NCBI GenBank assembly: GCA_964601865.1
Contig: CAZRPI010000151.1
Span: forward strand, 1-7,797
Direction of reading: 5' to 3'
From: Pseudopelobacter sp964601865
Lineage (GTDB): Bacteria > Desulfobacterota > Desulfuromonadia > Geobacterales > Pseudopelobacteraceae
DNA length: 7,797 bases
In this document: positions 1 to 6,401 of the stretch, piece after piece
Numbering within the stretch: the stretch's first letter is position 1
Layout: each line of letters begins with the position of its first letter
Made by a program: the position numbers and the translations under genes
The notes under the pieces: model-generated
What the model was told of the DNA's origin: nothing
What the model saw: the letters and a program-made list of their open reading frames with translations, nothing else
The model's database searches: none

Positions 1-23
1 AAGGAAACACGCTTCTAACATGA

Positions 24-41
24 TTGACACCACAGTGTCAA
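24..41. repeat. Perfect 18-bp palindrome downstream of the HD gene
   Basis: TTGACAC and GTGTCAA flank CACA, giving a perfect 7-bp inverted repeat with a 4-nt centre, 8 nt past the HD-gene stop. On the minus strand a run of six T precedes the hairpin rather than following it. On the plus strand it is followed by A-rich DNA. It is therefore a poor intrinsic terminator in either direction. It may be a transcript-end hairpin or an operator for a gene beyond the left edge. Confidence 0.5.
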
Positions 42-49
42 ATAAAAAA

Positions 50-652
50 TCAAGGACGCCGAGAATATCCGGGGCGCCCCCCTGCTTCCGGACAATAGGC
101 CGACTCCTGGAATACGGAGCCGAATTTATGCAGCCATGAGTCAAATATTTGAACTTTGACTTCCCCAAATCTGGCAAGCCTCTGACGCACCACTTCAACC
201 GATATAATCTGCTCAAGGAAACCAAGCCGCTTCGAGAAAAAAAGATCCGAAAAACAGATGATCTCTTCGAGAAGACCTTGGGGCGACATGTCGCGCACGG
301 GAAGGGGCAACCCCTGATTCACAATATCCGCCTCAGTCAAGCCGACGCCTATATGGCGCTCACAGACCAGCGCGTGATCCGGAAACCCCTCATCTTCGAG
401 AATTTCACGACCAAGAATACCGTGCATGATATAGGGATGGGCGCCACAGAGCCCGATTTCAGGCGCGCGGACACGGCAAATGCCGACATCGTGCAGCATG
501 GCGGCCTGTTTCAAAAAGAACAGCTCCTCTTCCGATAATCCAACAGAAATCCCAATGGCGACCGAAAGACCGGACACTGCCGAACCATGGACCTCGACCA
601 TGGAGAGCGCCTGGCCCTGAAAATATTTTGCCAGAATCCCGGCTACATCCAA
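50..652 (-). CDS. HD-domain phosphohydrolase (HDIG-like, COG1418 type)
   Basis: This 200-residue soluble protein has an HD metal-dependent phosphohydrolase fold. Family members cleave phosphate esters or nucleotides; the substrate here is unknown. The HD signature is complete: His22 (EVHGSAVSGLS), His54-Asp55 in AAMLHDVGICR, His72 and His77 (HPYIMHGILGREIL), His93 and His100 in DHALVCERHIGVGLTEADI, and the late Asp136 in ICFSDLFFSK. The run CERHIGVGLTEADI recalls small stand-alone HDIG proteins of archaea and some bacteria, rather than HD-GYP or RelA/SpoT proteins. The last 20 residues, Pro-, Gly- and Arg-rich, lie outside the fold. Translation begins at TTG with a strong ribosome binding site. 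It stands 512 nt from the AsmA-like gene, so it may have its own promoter, though I find no clear one. Confidence 0.9.
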   Translation of the reverse strand: MDVAGILAKYFQGQALSMVEVHGSAVSGLSVAIGISVGLSEEELFFLKQAAMLHDVGICRVRAPEIGLCGAHPYIMHGILGREILEDEGFPDHALVCERHIGVGLTEADIVNQGLPLPVRDMSPQGLLEEIICFSDLFFSKRLGFLEQIISVEVVRQRLARFGEVKVQIFDSWLHKFGSVFQESAYCPEAGGRPGYSRRP

Positions 653-658
653 TTCAAG

Positions 659-663
659 CCTCC
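659..663 (-). promoter_or_regulatory. Ribosome binding site fixing the TTG start at 652
   Basis: GGAGG lies 6 nt before the TTG at 652. The next upstream in-frame codons run into a stop before any ATG or GTG, and the first internal ATG is codon 18. The TTG start is therefore preferred. Confidence 0.85.
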
Positions 664-712
664 AGAAAAGTCAAAATATCGACAATAGCTGCCATCTCAT
701 ATTGCAATTTGA

Positions 713-756
713 GTCAACTTTTTGTACAACAGCCATAACCAGCTAAAATAGTTGAC
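713..756. repeat. Inverted repeat with a central palindrome
   Basis: GTCAACT at 713-719 and AGTTGAC at 750-756 are perfect inverted copies 30 nt apart. An 8-bp palindrome, TTGTACAA (722-729), lies between them. The element sits 61-104 nt upstream of the HD-domain gene, where an operator would be expected. Each arm contains TTGAC, but I see no convincing -10 box at the right distance on either strand. It could be an operator or chance in AT-rich DNA. Confidence 0.35.
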
Positions 757-800
757 AATCACACATGGCACGTCTTGTGCTAAGAGATGATACATTCAAT

Positions 801-1015
801 TCATTCGTCTTGTGGGGTGCAGCCATGTACGGTAAGTTTCCATTCTACTCCATAGCCCAGATATACGCCATCGGTCTGAATGTGCCCGTTTCCATCCTTC
901 TCGGACGTGACAATCTCTACTGGGTTGTTGACCTGAGCCTGGTCAGCGACCTGAAGAGCGAGGGATGCTCGCAACTTAAGACCACATGAACCGGGACTCT
1001 CGATCCTTTAAGCAT
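801..1015 (-). pseudogene. Broken MazE/AbrB-type antitoxin remnant (tentative)
   Basis: MazE proteins are swapped-hairpin AbrB-fold DNA-binding antitoxins that neutralise MazF RNases. The minus-strand frame 801-1007 encodes GSCGLKLRASLALQVADQ, then VNNPVEIV, DGNGHI and GYGVEWKLTVHGCTPQDE. The first part recalls the MazE pattern G-N-S-x-G-L-R-(I/L)-P-x-S-L-A followed by D-x-V-E-I. The end recalls the MazE tail Y-x-L-E-x-L, then T-P-E-N. The frame lacks a good start. A TAA lies in frame at 1008-1010, and an ATG at 1015 (MLK) is one base out of frame, so one lost base would join MLK to RIESPGS. Upstream of the TAA the same phase is open back to an ATG at 1103. No MazF-like frame follows. The resemblance is from memory of the family, not an alignment. 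The opposite strand (765-989) is an alternative. Confidence 0.33.
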
Positions 1016-1164
1016 ATCTTTCTACCACATTCATGCGATTGATCGTCCGGCCAAGTCGCTTCCTGTCCGTTTCAAAGTTTTGACACTGCCACCGCCTCTG
1101 CATAGTTCACGGGACCGCTTCCCAATAAATAGCAGGCGAACAGCGCACAGAGTTCCAGAAGCAT

Positions 1165-4100
1165 CTATTCCCCAAGCAGCACCTCACCGGTGTCGGTAAA
1201 CAGGCGAACCGGCAATTCAAACATCCTCCTGAAAATCTTCAGCGCTCCCTTTGACATGGATTTTACGGGGATAGCCGTAACCTGCGGGTCGGCCCACTTC
1301 CCCCTGGCCTCGAAATATGCGGTAACAACGGCGTTGTTCTTGCCGGTCAACAGCCACCCCACCACAGGAATGCGGTTCACAACCTTGTCGACCGTCTGAA
1401 GCGGTTGGACACCTATGGTGAAATCAAGTTCCTCACTAACGATGTTCGTACTTCCTATTACCGAAATATTGATGGCATCGCCACCGATGAACATATCCTG
1501 AGTTGTAACAACCCCATCACGAACCGACAGAGTCGCCCTGATCTCATTGTAGGGCATGCCGTTGTGGACCATGTCCGGAAGCTGGAATTTCAACAACTGG
1601 GAAAAGTTCAGAACGGAAAAGAGCTTGGAAAGCACACTGAATCTCCGCAGTTTTCCCGTCTCCATGTTAAGACGAACATTGCCCAAGGCACTTTTCCTGA
1701 TATCAGGCATGGTTGAGCCGCGGGCGGTTATACTCCCGTGCAACCCCAGAGAACCGGTGACTTCGTGGGAGACATCAAGCGCACGAAAGAGACGCTCGGA
1801 ATTGACCCGCTCCAAGTCCAGAGTCAGATCATAGCGGTTAATCCGGCCCATATCCGGAGCAATTCTCCCCTTTGCGGTCAATTTACCACCGTACAGGCCC
1901 GCATCAAGTTCCTGGATATATGTCACTCCGCTATCACGGGAGAGCGTTAGCTTCATCCGGCCGAACTGCACTTTTTCGTATTTTCCGGAATCAGTAACCA
2001 ACCTGAGTTTGAGGTCGGTTCTTGAGGAACCGCTCGCATCCCCCCCCTGTTTTGCCAACACCAGCAGCTCGTTCAGATCGATGTGGGGGGAGAAGACGGA
2101 AAGGTTGGCAGCCGGGAAAGCGCCCCCCGTATAGCTGCCACTGACGTTAAAACTGGTGGAATTGATCTGCCCGGAAAAACCCCGGATCGTGTAAGTGCCA
2201 TCCCGAATAGCAAGCGAGGCGAACATTCTGCGAATACTCGCATCCGGCCTTGATGTCATGAACGAGACATCGCGCAGATACAGCTCCGGAGATGACAGAA
2301 CAAGCTCAGCTTCGGGGTTTCCGAAGTTATTGAGCCTCCCCTTGGCATTGATGAGTGAACTGCCGTAATAGACTGTGATCCTTGACGTCTCCAGACCGTT
2401 TCCCTTCAGGGTGATAGCGCCGTTGATGTTGCTGACCGGCCTGAGTTTTTCACCGGGCTGCAAAGCGAAGGAATGCAGGAAAATGGAACCGCTGTAATCC
2501 ATGGCGGTGAAATCTACCGGATTGCCGCTGCCTTTAATGTGCGCCTGCACTCTGCCGCGAGGATGGTATGTTTGCCACATGGAGAGTATGGGCAACGCTT
2601 CGCTGAAATAGAACTGGTTGGTCTGCAACTCGAAATTTAGGTGGGGACGGGTATTGTACGCCAACTGGGCCTTTGCCGAAATACTCATGGGAGAGAGTGT
2701 GTAGGTGAGGCTGCTCAGCACCGCGCTGCCGGGGGAGAGAGTGGCGCTGAACTCCACGCCGTTGCGGATGCCAGCCGGCTTGCGGACTGCTCCGGGAAAG
2801 GAATAGGCTGCCGGCTTCAAATCCCACTCACCCGAGAGTTTATAGGAGGACGTTCCTCCGCTTCCCCTCAGTATGAGTCGGGAACCTCCAAAATACTCCA
2901 GCCTGTGCGCTCCGGAGAGCCTCGCCAGCCAGACGACCTCCGTCGCCTGGGGATTCATCTCCATCTCGAACGGATACTGGCAGGGGGTTACCAGCGGGTA
3001 GTCGGTAATCTTCCCCGACAACCTGAAAGGGGACTTTCCAAAAGTGGCGGTTCCCCTGCTGATGATGAAATCCCTGCCGAGAAGATCCAACCCCGCCTTG
3101 ATATTGGTAAATGCCGGAACCTTCGGACCATAGCTGAGCACACCGTTTTCGACACTTCCCCTGATGCGCAGCACGTTGTAATTGCTGCCCCTCTCCATAT
3201 GGGCGATCTGGCTGATCCTGCCGTCCAGCAGACCGCTTTCGAGCGTGAACAGGCCACCGGTAATATGTTCTTCGATATACCTTGAGGCGTCGGTGGCAAT
3301 GATCCCGTAGGGAATCCACTGGCGAACCATCTCAAGCCTGAAAGGGTCCGATGATGCTCTGGCGGTGATACGCAAATCCTTCGAACGGATATCCTGGAGC
3401 CGGCAGCTTCCCCTCACCTTGAACCCTTCGGTAGAAAACTGGAGCACCGGCATGTCGATGCTGTCCTTTGCCAGCAAGAACTCGTATTCAAGTTGCGCCA
3501 GGCGCGGGTTTACGGGGTGATGAAATACCTTTGGCCAATCAACGGTCACGTTGGAGAGGCGAAGCATACCCTTGGACTTGAATTCCCTCAGTTTCCCCTT
3601 GAAAGTGGTTTCAAGATCGACACGGCCACCGGTTGAGCCGAACGGAATGAAGCGGCCATAGTAAGGCCAGAATCTCCCCACTTCAAACTGCTTGATATTG
3701 CAGGCCATGTTCAGCTCGGTTTCAAAGAGCGACCTGTTCACGTCCGGCAATCTGATACTACCCGAGAGGGAAATCAGGCCGGAAGTTCCGGACTGCGCCG
3801 GGATCTGGCAATCGAGTTTCACGCTACCCTTATGCCCCCGGGAAACTCCGTTGAAGATGAGGGTGTTGAATCGCGCTTCAGCAAGAAGAGCCCGGGGGTG
3901 AATCACGTTGTCGCGCCAGTGAAGCACCCCGTTATTAATCTGCACTTTTCTGAGATGTAGCTGATAGATACCGGTACGGGATGCCAGCAGATCGTCGATA
4001 TTCAGCCTGCCGTCCCTGTTGCGAACAATATGCACATCGGCGTTGTCCACGACGATATTCTTCAGGACGGCTTTCTTTTCCAGTAGCGGCAAAAGAGCGA

Positions 4101-4380
4101 GACGGAGACTGATACGCCGGGCAACCAGAAAATCGGTGACGCCGTCCGGTTCCTTGATCGAGACGTTGTCAAACGTGAAGGTGGGACCGATGCTCATGGA
4201 AAACTCGCCATGCGTGAAGCTCACCTTACGGTTCAGCGCCTGCTGAAATGTGGTGATGATGTCTTCGCGATAGACATTGACATCGATCAGACGCGGCAGG
4301 AAAAGGGCCAGACCGACCAGTCCCGCCCCCAGAAAGAAAAGGATCAGAACGAACACTCTCATGTAAACGCGCTTAATCAT
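1165..4380 (-). CDS. AsmA/YhdP-like envelope protein (putative lipid transfer)
   Basis: This 1071-residue protein has an N-terminal membrane anchor (about residues 7-29, very hydrophobic after MIKRVYMR) and a long periplasmic part rich in beta-strand. Residues 35-130 resemble the AsmA N-terminal module: ALNRKVSFTHGEFSM, FTFDNVSIKEPDG, ISLRLALLPLL and RDGRLNIDDLLA. The middle is repetitive, with alternating Gly and hydrophobic residues, as in AsmA/TamB/YhdP proteins that form long hydrophobic grooves. Residues from about 897 to 1045 resemble the YhdP/AsmA C-terminal region: FSVLSKLFSVLNFSQLLKF, VTTQDMFIGGDAINISVIGS, DFTIGVQPLQT and VVGWLLTG. By family knowledge it may carry phospholipid to the outer membrane or tune its assembly. 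The ATG at 4380 has only a weak, distant purine stretch upstream. It follows the CorC-like stop by 7 nt, so coupled translation is likely. The frame is intact throughout. Confidence 0.92.
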   Translation of the reverse strand: MIKRVYMRVFVLILFFLGAGLVGLALFLPRLIDVNVYREDIITTFQQALNRKVSFTHGEFSMSIGPTFTFDNVSIKEPDGVTDFLVARRISLRLALLPLLEKKAVLKNIVVDNADVHIVRNRDGRLNIDDLLASRTGIYQLHLRKVQINNGVLHWRDNVIHPRALLAEARFNTLIFNGVSRGHKGSVKLDCQIPAQSGTSGLISLSGSIRLPDVNRSLFETELNMACNIKQFEVGRFWPYYGRFIPFGSTGGRVDLETTFKGKLREFKSKGMLRLSNVTVDWPKVFHHPVNPRLAQLEYEFLLAKDSIDMPVLQFSTEGFKVRGSCRLQDIRSKDLRITARASSDPFRLEMVRQWIPYGIIATDASRYIEEHITGGLFTLESGLLDGRISQIAHMERGSNYNVLRIRGSVENGVLSYGPKVPAFTNIKAGLDLLGRDFIISRGTATFGKSPFRLSGKITDYPLVTPCQYPFEMEMNPQATEVVWLARLSGAHRLEYFGGSRLILRGSGGTSSYKLSGEWDLKPAAYSFPGAVRKPAGIRNGVEFSATLSPGSAVLSSLTYTLSPMSISAKAQLAYNTRPHLNFELQTNQFYFSEALPILSMWQTYHPRGRVQAHIKGSGNPVDFTAMDYSGSIFLHSFALQPGEKLRPVSNINGAITLKGNGLETSRITVYYGSSLINAKGRLNNFGNPEAELVLSSPELYLRDVSFMTSRPDASIRRMFASLAIRDGTYTIRGFSGQINSTSFNVSGSYTGGAFPAANLSVFSPHIDLNELLVLAKQGGDASGSSRTDLKLRLVTDSGKYEKVQFGRMKLTLSRDSGVTYIQELDAGLYGGKLTAKGRIAPDMGRINRYDLTLDLERVNSERLFRALDVSHEVTGSLGLHGSITARGSTMPDIRKSALGNVRLNMETGKLRRFSVLSKLFSVLNFSQLLKFQLPDMVHNGMPYNEIRATLSVRDGVVTTQDMFIGGDAINISVIGSTNIVSEELDFTIGVQPLQTVDKVVNRIPVVGWLLTGKNNAVVTAYFEARGKWADPQVTAIPVKSMSKGALKIFRRMFELPVRLFTDTGEVLLGE

Positions 4381-4387
4381 GGGGCCA

Positions 4388-5689
4388 TCATTCCCCTATC
4401 TCCACAATCCTCACCTTCAGGATGGAAGTCCGGGTCACTTCTTCGCAGGTAAAACGATGCCCCTGCCACTCGACACTCTCACCCCTGAGTGGAAAACTCC
4501 CCAACTCGTCAAGAATCATTCCCGCCACCGTATCATAGGGGAGATCGTCCGCCGGCCTGATATCAATGTATTCCCCCAGATCCGATATTGACAGGAAGCC
4601 GTCAACCAGAAGCGAGCCGTCGTCCAATCGCCGGACGGTACCGACTTCGGTGGTATCGTATTCATCGCGGATCTCTCCCAGAAGTTCTTCAATCAGATCC
4701 TCGGAAGTCACCAGACCACTCAATCCGCCGTACTCGTCCACCACCAGCGCCATCTGGTTCTGACTGCTCTGCATCTCATGGAGGAGACTGCTGATCTTCT
4801 TGCTCTCGGGAACAAAAACCGGCGGTTTCGTGATGGCCTGCAAATCAAAAGGTTCACCCACCACCATCCGCCCCAGAAGTTCCTTGCCGTGTATCACTCC
4901 GACTACGTCTTCAATTGTACCGCGATAAACCGGATAACGGGAGTACATGTTCTCCATCACGATCTTGATTACCGCGTCGCGGGTGGCGCCCAACTCAAGC
5001 CCGACGATGCGGGTGCGGGGCACCATTACCTCACGGACACAGGTACCGGTAAACTCGAAGACATTGCGTATATACTCGGTTTCCGCCTCAGTGAACACAC
5101 CGCTCTCATGGCCTTCAGCAACGATATGCTGCACCTCCTCGCGGGTTATGAACCCCTCGCGGTCACCGCTGATGCGCAACAGCTTCATCACCCCCTTGCT
5201 GGAGACGGTGAGCAATCCGACAACGACGGCGCCAGCCCGCGACAGGAAATCGATCGGACGCGCGATCCGGAGGGAGATGCTGTCGGCGTACTGCAAACCG
5301 ATGGTTTTGGGCACCAGTTCCCCCAGAATGAGCAAGGCGTAGGAAATTACCACTACCATGCCGGAAACAGCGACCGGTTCGGCAGCACGGCGCAAAAGCT
5401 CGATATCCAGTTGCTGCAGCCAGGGACGCAGATAGGCCACGGCAATAATCCCCCCGATAGTGGATGCCGTAGCTCCGGTGACGGTTACTCCAACCTGCAC
5501 CAACGCCAGGAGCCGGTGAGGGTCATTCTGGAGCGCCTCGATGATTCGCGCCCTCTCGTCCCCCTCGGCAGCCAGACGGGCCACACGGCTCTTGCGTATG
5601 GAAACGATTGCAAACTCCGAGCAGGCAAAAAAGCCATTCAACAGAACCATCAGGCAGATTATCAGCACTTCAATAACTATATTGCCCAC
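4388..5689 (-). CDS. CNNM/CBS/CorC-HlyC family membrane protein
   Basis: This 433-residue protein belongs to the HlyC/CorC ('hemolysin-like') family of inner-membrane proteins linked to divalent cation (Mg2+/Co2+) transport. The N-terminal CNNM (DUF21) domain covers about residues 1-190. Its membrane segments lie near 4-23, 62-87, 108-130 and 147-163, with ACSEFAIVSIRKSR after the first and ELVPKTIGLQYAD after the third. Two CBS domains follow at about 217-275 (VREVMVPRTRI, YPVYRG, GVIHGKELL) and 284-340 (MALVVDEYGGLSGLVTSEDL). These usually bind adenine nucleotides. The CorC-HlyC C-terminal domain covers about 350-430, with LPYDTVAGMILDELGSFP. Length and domain order are normal for the family. 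The GTG start is chosen from the ribosome binding site and the promoter. The stop lies 7 nt before the AsmA-like gene, so the two are co-transcribed. The substrate is not shown by the sequence. Confidence 0.95.
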   Translation of the reverse strand: MGNIVIEVLIICLMVLLNGFFACSEFAIVSIRKSRVARLAAEGDERARIIEALQNDPHRLLALVQVGVTVTGATASTIGGIIAVAYLRPWLQQLDIELLRRAAEPVAVSGMVVVISYALLILGELVPKTIGLQYADSISLRIARPIDFLSRAGAVVVGLLTVSSKGVMKLLRISGDREGFITREEVQHIVAEGHESGVFTEAETEYIRNVFEFTGTCVREVMVPRTRIVGLELGATRDAVIKIVMENMYSRYPVYRGTIEDVVGVIHGKELLGRMVVGEPFDLQAITKPPVFVPESKKISSLLHEMQSSQNQMALVVDEYGGLSGLVTSEDLIEELLGEIRDEYDTTEVGTVRRLDDGSLLVDGFLSISDLGEYIDIRPADDLPYDTVAGMILDELGSFPLRGESVEWQGHRFTCEEVTRTSILKVRIVEIGE

Positions 5690-5695
5690 GGAATC

Positions 5696-5700
5696 CCTCC
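5696..5700 (-). promoter_or_regulatory. Ribosome binding site fixing the CorC-like start at 5689
   Basis: GGAGG lies 6 nt before the GTG at 5689, within a longer GGGGAGGG. An upstream in-frame GTG at 5710 lies on the far side of this site and would leave only about 7 nt of leader from the predicted promoter, so the downstream GTG is preferred. Confidence 0.8.
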
Positions 5701-5723
5701 CCACAAGCACCGCCGGTTACCGC

Positions 5724-5752
5724 ATTTTCGCCCTAGTACTGAATATTGTCAA
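5724..5752 (-). promoter_or_regulatory. Sigma70-type promoter of the CorC-like/AsmA-like operon
   Basis: Reading the minus strand, a perfect -35 box TTGACA (5752-5747) is followed by a 17-nt spacer and GAAAAT (5729-5724), which matches four of six bases of the -10 consensus. The implied start of transcription near 5717 leaves a leader of about 28 nt before the GTG at 5689. It lies downstream of the ribosomal-operon hairpin, so the next two genes probably form their own unit. Confidence 0.6.
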
Positions 5753-5816
5753 TCGAGTGATGGCGCCTCCCGGCAAAAACGGGTTGCTTCCTGACCCAAA
5801 GACGCCCAAGATGCCG

Positions 5817-5845
5817 GCTTCGATCTTACGAAGCATCGAAATGCT
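5817..5845. repeat. Two overlapping, mutually exclusive hairpins
   Basis: GCTTCG (5817-5822) pairs with CGAAGC (5829-5834), giving a 6-bp stem and 6-nt loop. AGCAT (5832-5836) pairs with ATGCT (5841-5845) around CGAA, which reads as a UUCG tetraloop in minus-strand RNA. The two share 5832-5834 and cannot both form. They lie between the rplI terminator and the promoter of the CorC-like gene. Confidence 0.45.
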
Positions 5846-5858
5846 CATAAACGCAAGA

Positions 5859-5884
5859 AGCCTGTCGGATCTCTCTGACAGGCT
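5859..5884 (-). terminator. Probable terminator of the rpsF-rplI operon
   Basis: AGCCTGTC at 5859-5866 and GACAGGCT at 5877-5884 form a perfect 8-bp stem with a 10-nt loop. The stem begins 40 nt after the rplI stop codon. In the direction of transcription (minus strand) the hairpin is followed by TTCTTGCGTTTATG, which is T-rich but broken, so termination may be incomplete. Read on the plus strand, the flank is not T-rich. Confidence 0.65.
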
Positions 5885-5923
5885 CTTCGCAAACGTATGG
5901 ACAAGTCCCTTTTCTATCCCGGA

Positions 5924-6370
5924 TCAGGAAGCGGCAGTGATATTCACCTTGAGGGACGCGGTCACTTCCGGATGAAGCTTGACCGGAATGGTGTACTCGC
6001 CCACCTGTTTAATCGGCTCGGCCAGCACGATCTTCTTGCGGTCGATATCGATGCCTTTTTCCTTCAGAAGGGCAGCGAGTTCCATGTTGGTTACCGAACC
6101 GAACAGTTTACCCTCCGCGCCCGCCTGGTGAACGATCTCGATGGCGGTTTCCTCGATTTTGGCAGACATCAGCCTGGCAGCCTCGGTGACCTTGTTCTTC
6201 TTGTAGGCCATCTGGCGTTTGACATGCTCAAGCTCCTTGGCGTTCTTTTCCGTAGCCTCGACGGCAAACCCCTTGGGAAGCAGATAGTTGCGGGCATACC
6301 CCGGGGCGACCTTGACAATGTCTCCAATATTGCCCAGGGTATCAATGTTTTCCTTGAGAATAACCTTCAT
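5924..6370 (-). CDS. rplI: 50S ribosomal protein L9
   Basis: L9 is an elongated protein that binds 23S rRNA near the base of the L1 stalk and helps maintain reading frame. The 148-residue product has the normal length. Residues 1-40 form the classic N-terminal RNA-binding domain, with LGNIGDIVKVAPGYARNYL and the following LPKGFAVEAT. A charged connecting helix covers about 41-75 and is rich in Lys and Glu. The C-terminal domain includes GKLFGSVTNMELAALLKEKG and ends in the strand SLKVNITAAS. The ATG at 6370 has a near-ideal ribosome binding site, AAGGAG at 6378-6383, 7 nt upstream. It is the last gene of the rpsF-rpsR-DUF2232-rplI cluster. A hairpin 40 nt past the stop probably terminates the transcript. 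dnaB does not follow. Confidence 0.99.
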   Translation of the reverse strand: MKVILKENIDTLGNIGDIVKVAPGYARNYLLPKGFAVEATEKNAKELEHVKRQMAYKKNKVTEAARLMSAKIEETAIEIVHQAGAEGKLFGSVTNMELAALLKEKGIDIDRKKIVLAEPIKQVGEYTIPVKLHPEVTASLKVNITAAS

Positions 6371-6377
6371 GAATTCT

Positions 6378-6383
6378 CTCCTT
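6378..6383 (-). promoter_or_regulatory. Ribosome binding site of rplI
   Basis: AAGGAG lies 7 nt before the rplI ATG, in the 24-nt gap after the DUF2232 stop. It is far stronger than anything before the DUF2232 gene, so L9 is probably translated independently and at a higher rate. Confidence 0.9.
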
Positions 6384-6388
6384 TCAAG

Positions 6389-6401
6389 CCTGTTTTACAG
6401 G
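6389..6401 (-). other. Small hairpin spanning the DUF2232 stop codon
   Basis: CCTGT and ACAGG form a perfect 5-bp stem with a 3-nt loop. The TAA of the DUF2232 gene lies within it and the rplI ribosome binding site is 5 nt downstream. There is no T-run, so it is not an intrinsic terminator. It could separate translation of the two genes or mark an RNA processing point. It is short enough to be chance. Confidence 0.4.

Larger units (their letters stand above)
653..1164. other. 512-nt interval without an intact convincing gene
   Basis: This lies between the AsmA-like stop and the start of the HD-domain gene. The minus strand holds several short, coding-like frames. A 30-codon frame (1072-1164) begins directly after the AsmA-like stop. 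A 31-codon frame (1008-1103) ends at a TAA. A 68-codon frame (801-1007) resumes in the same phase after that TAA and resembles a MazE antitoxin. The plus strand has an ORF at 765-989 with no ribosome binding site. The segment 653-760 is AT-richer and carries an inverted repeat. I see no strong terminator for the AsmA-like gene and no RNA gene. The pattern suggests decayed genes. Confidence 0.6.

Noticed and set aside
24..41. Palindrome as an intrinsic terminator of the HD gene
   Set aside because: The T-run precedes the hairpin in the direction of transcription, and no T-run follows on either strand.
765..989. Plus-strand ORF of 74 codons as an annotated gene
   Set aside because: It has no ribosome binding site at 765, the nearby TTGACA (752-757) is too close to the ATG to drive it, and the minus strand over the same bases gives a better family resemblance. 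It is kept only as an alternative in the findings.
1007..1015. Programmed -1 frameshift to express the MazE-like frame
   Set aside because: CTTAAAG is not in the right phase for a slippery heptamer, and shifted pairing of the Lys tRNA would be poor. A simple mutation is more likely.
1008..1164. In-frame TGA at 1072 as a selenocysteine codon joining two open frames (1164 down to about 980)
   Set aside because: No convincing stem-loop of bacterial SECIS type follows the TGA, and the downstream peptide does not resemble a known selenoprotein.
2641..3335. Long ORFs on both strands inside the AsmA-like gene (plus 2641-3285, minus 2840-3319 and 2988-3335)
   Set aside because: They are shadows of the intact 1071-codon frame, with low-complexity, Arg/Ser/Pro-rich products and no recognisable domains.
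4778..5794. 338-codon plus-strand ORF opposite the CorC-like gene
   Set aside because: The opposite strand encodes a full-length protein with clear CNNM, CBS and CorC domains. The plus product is rich in His, Gln and Asp and shows no family pattern.
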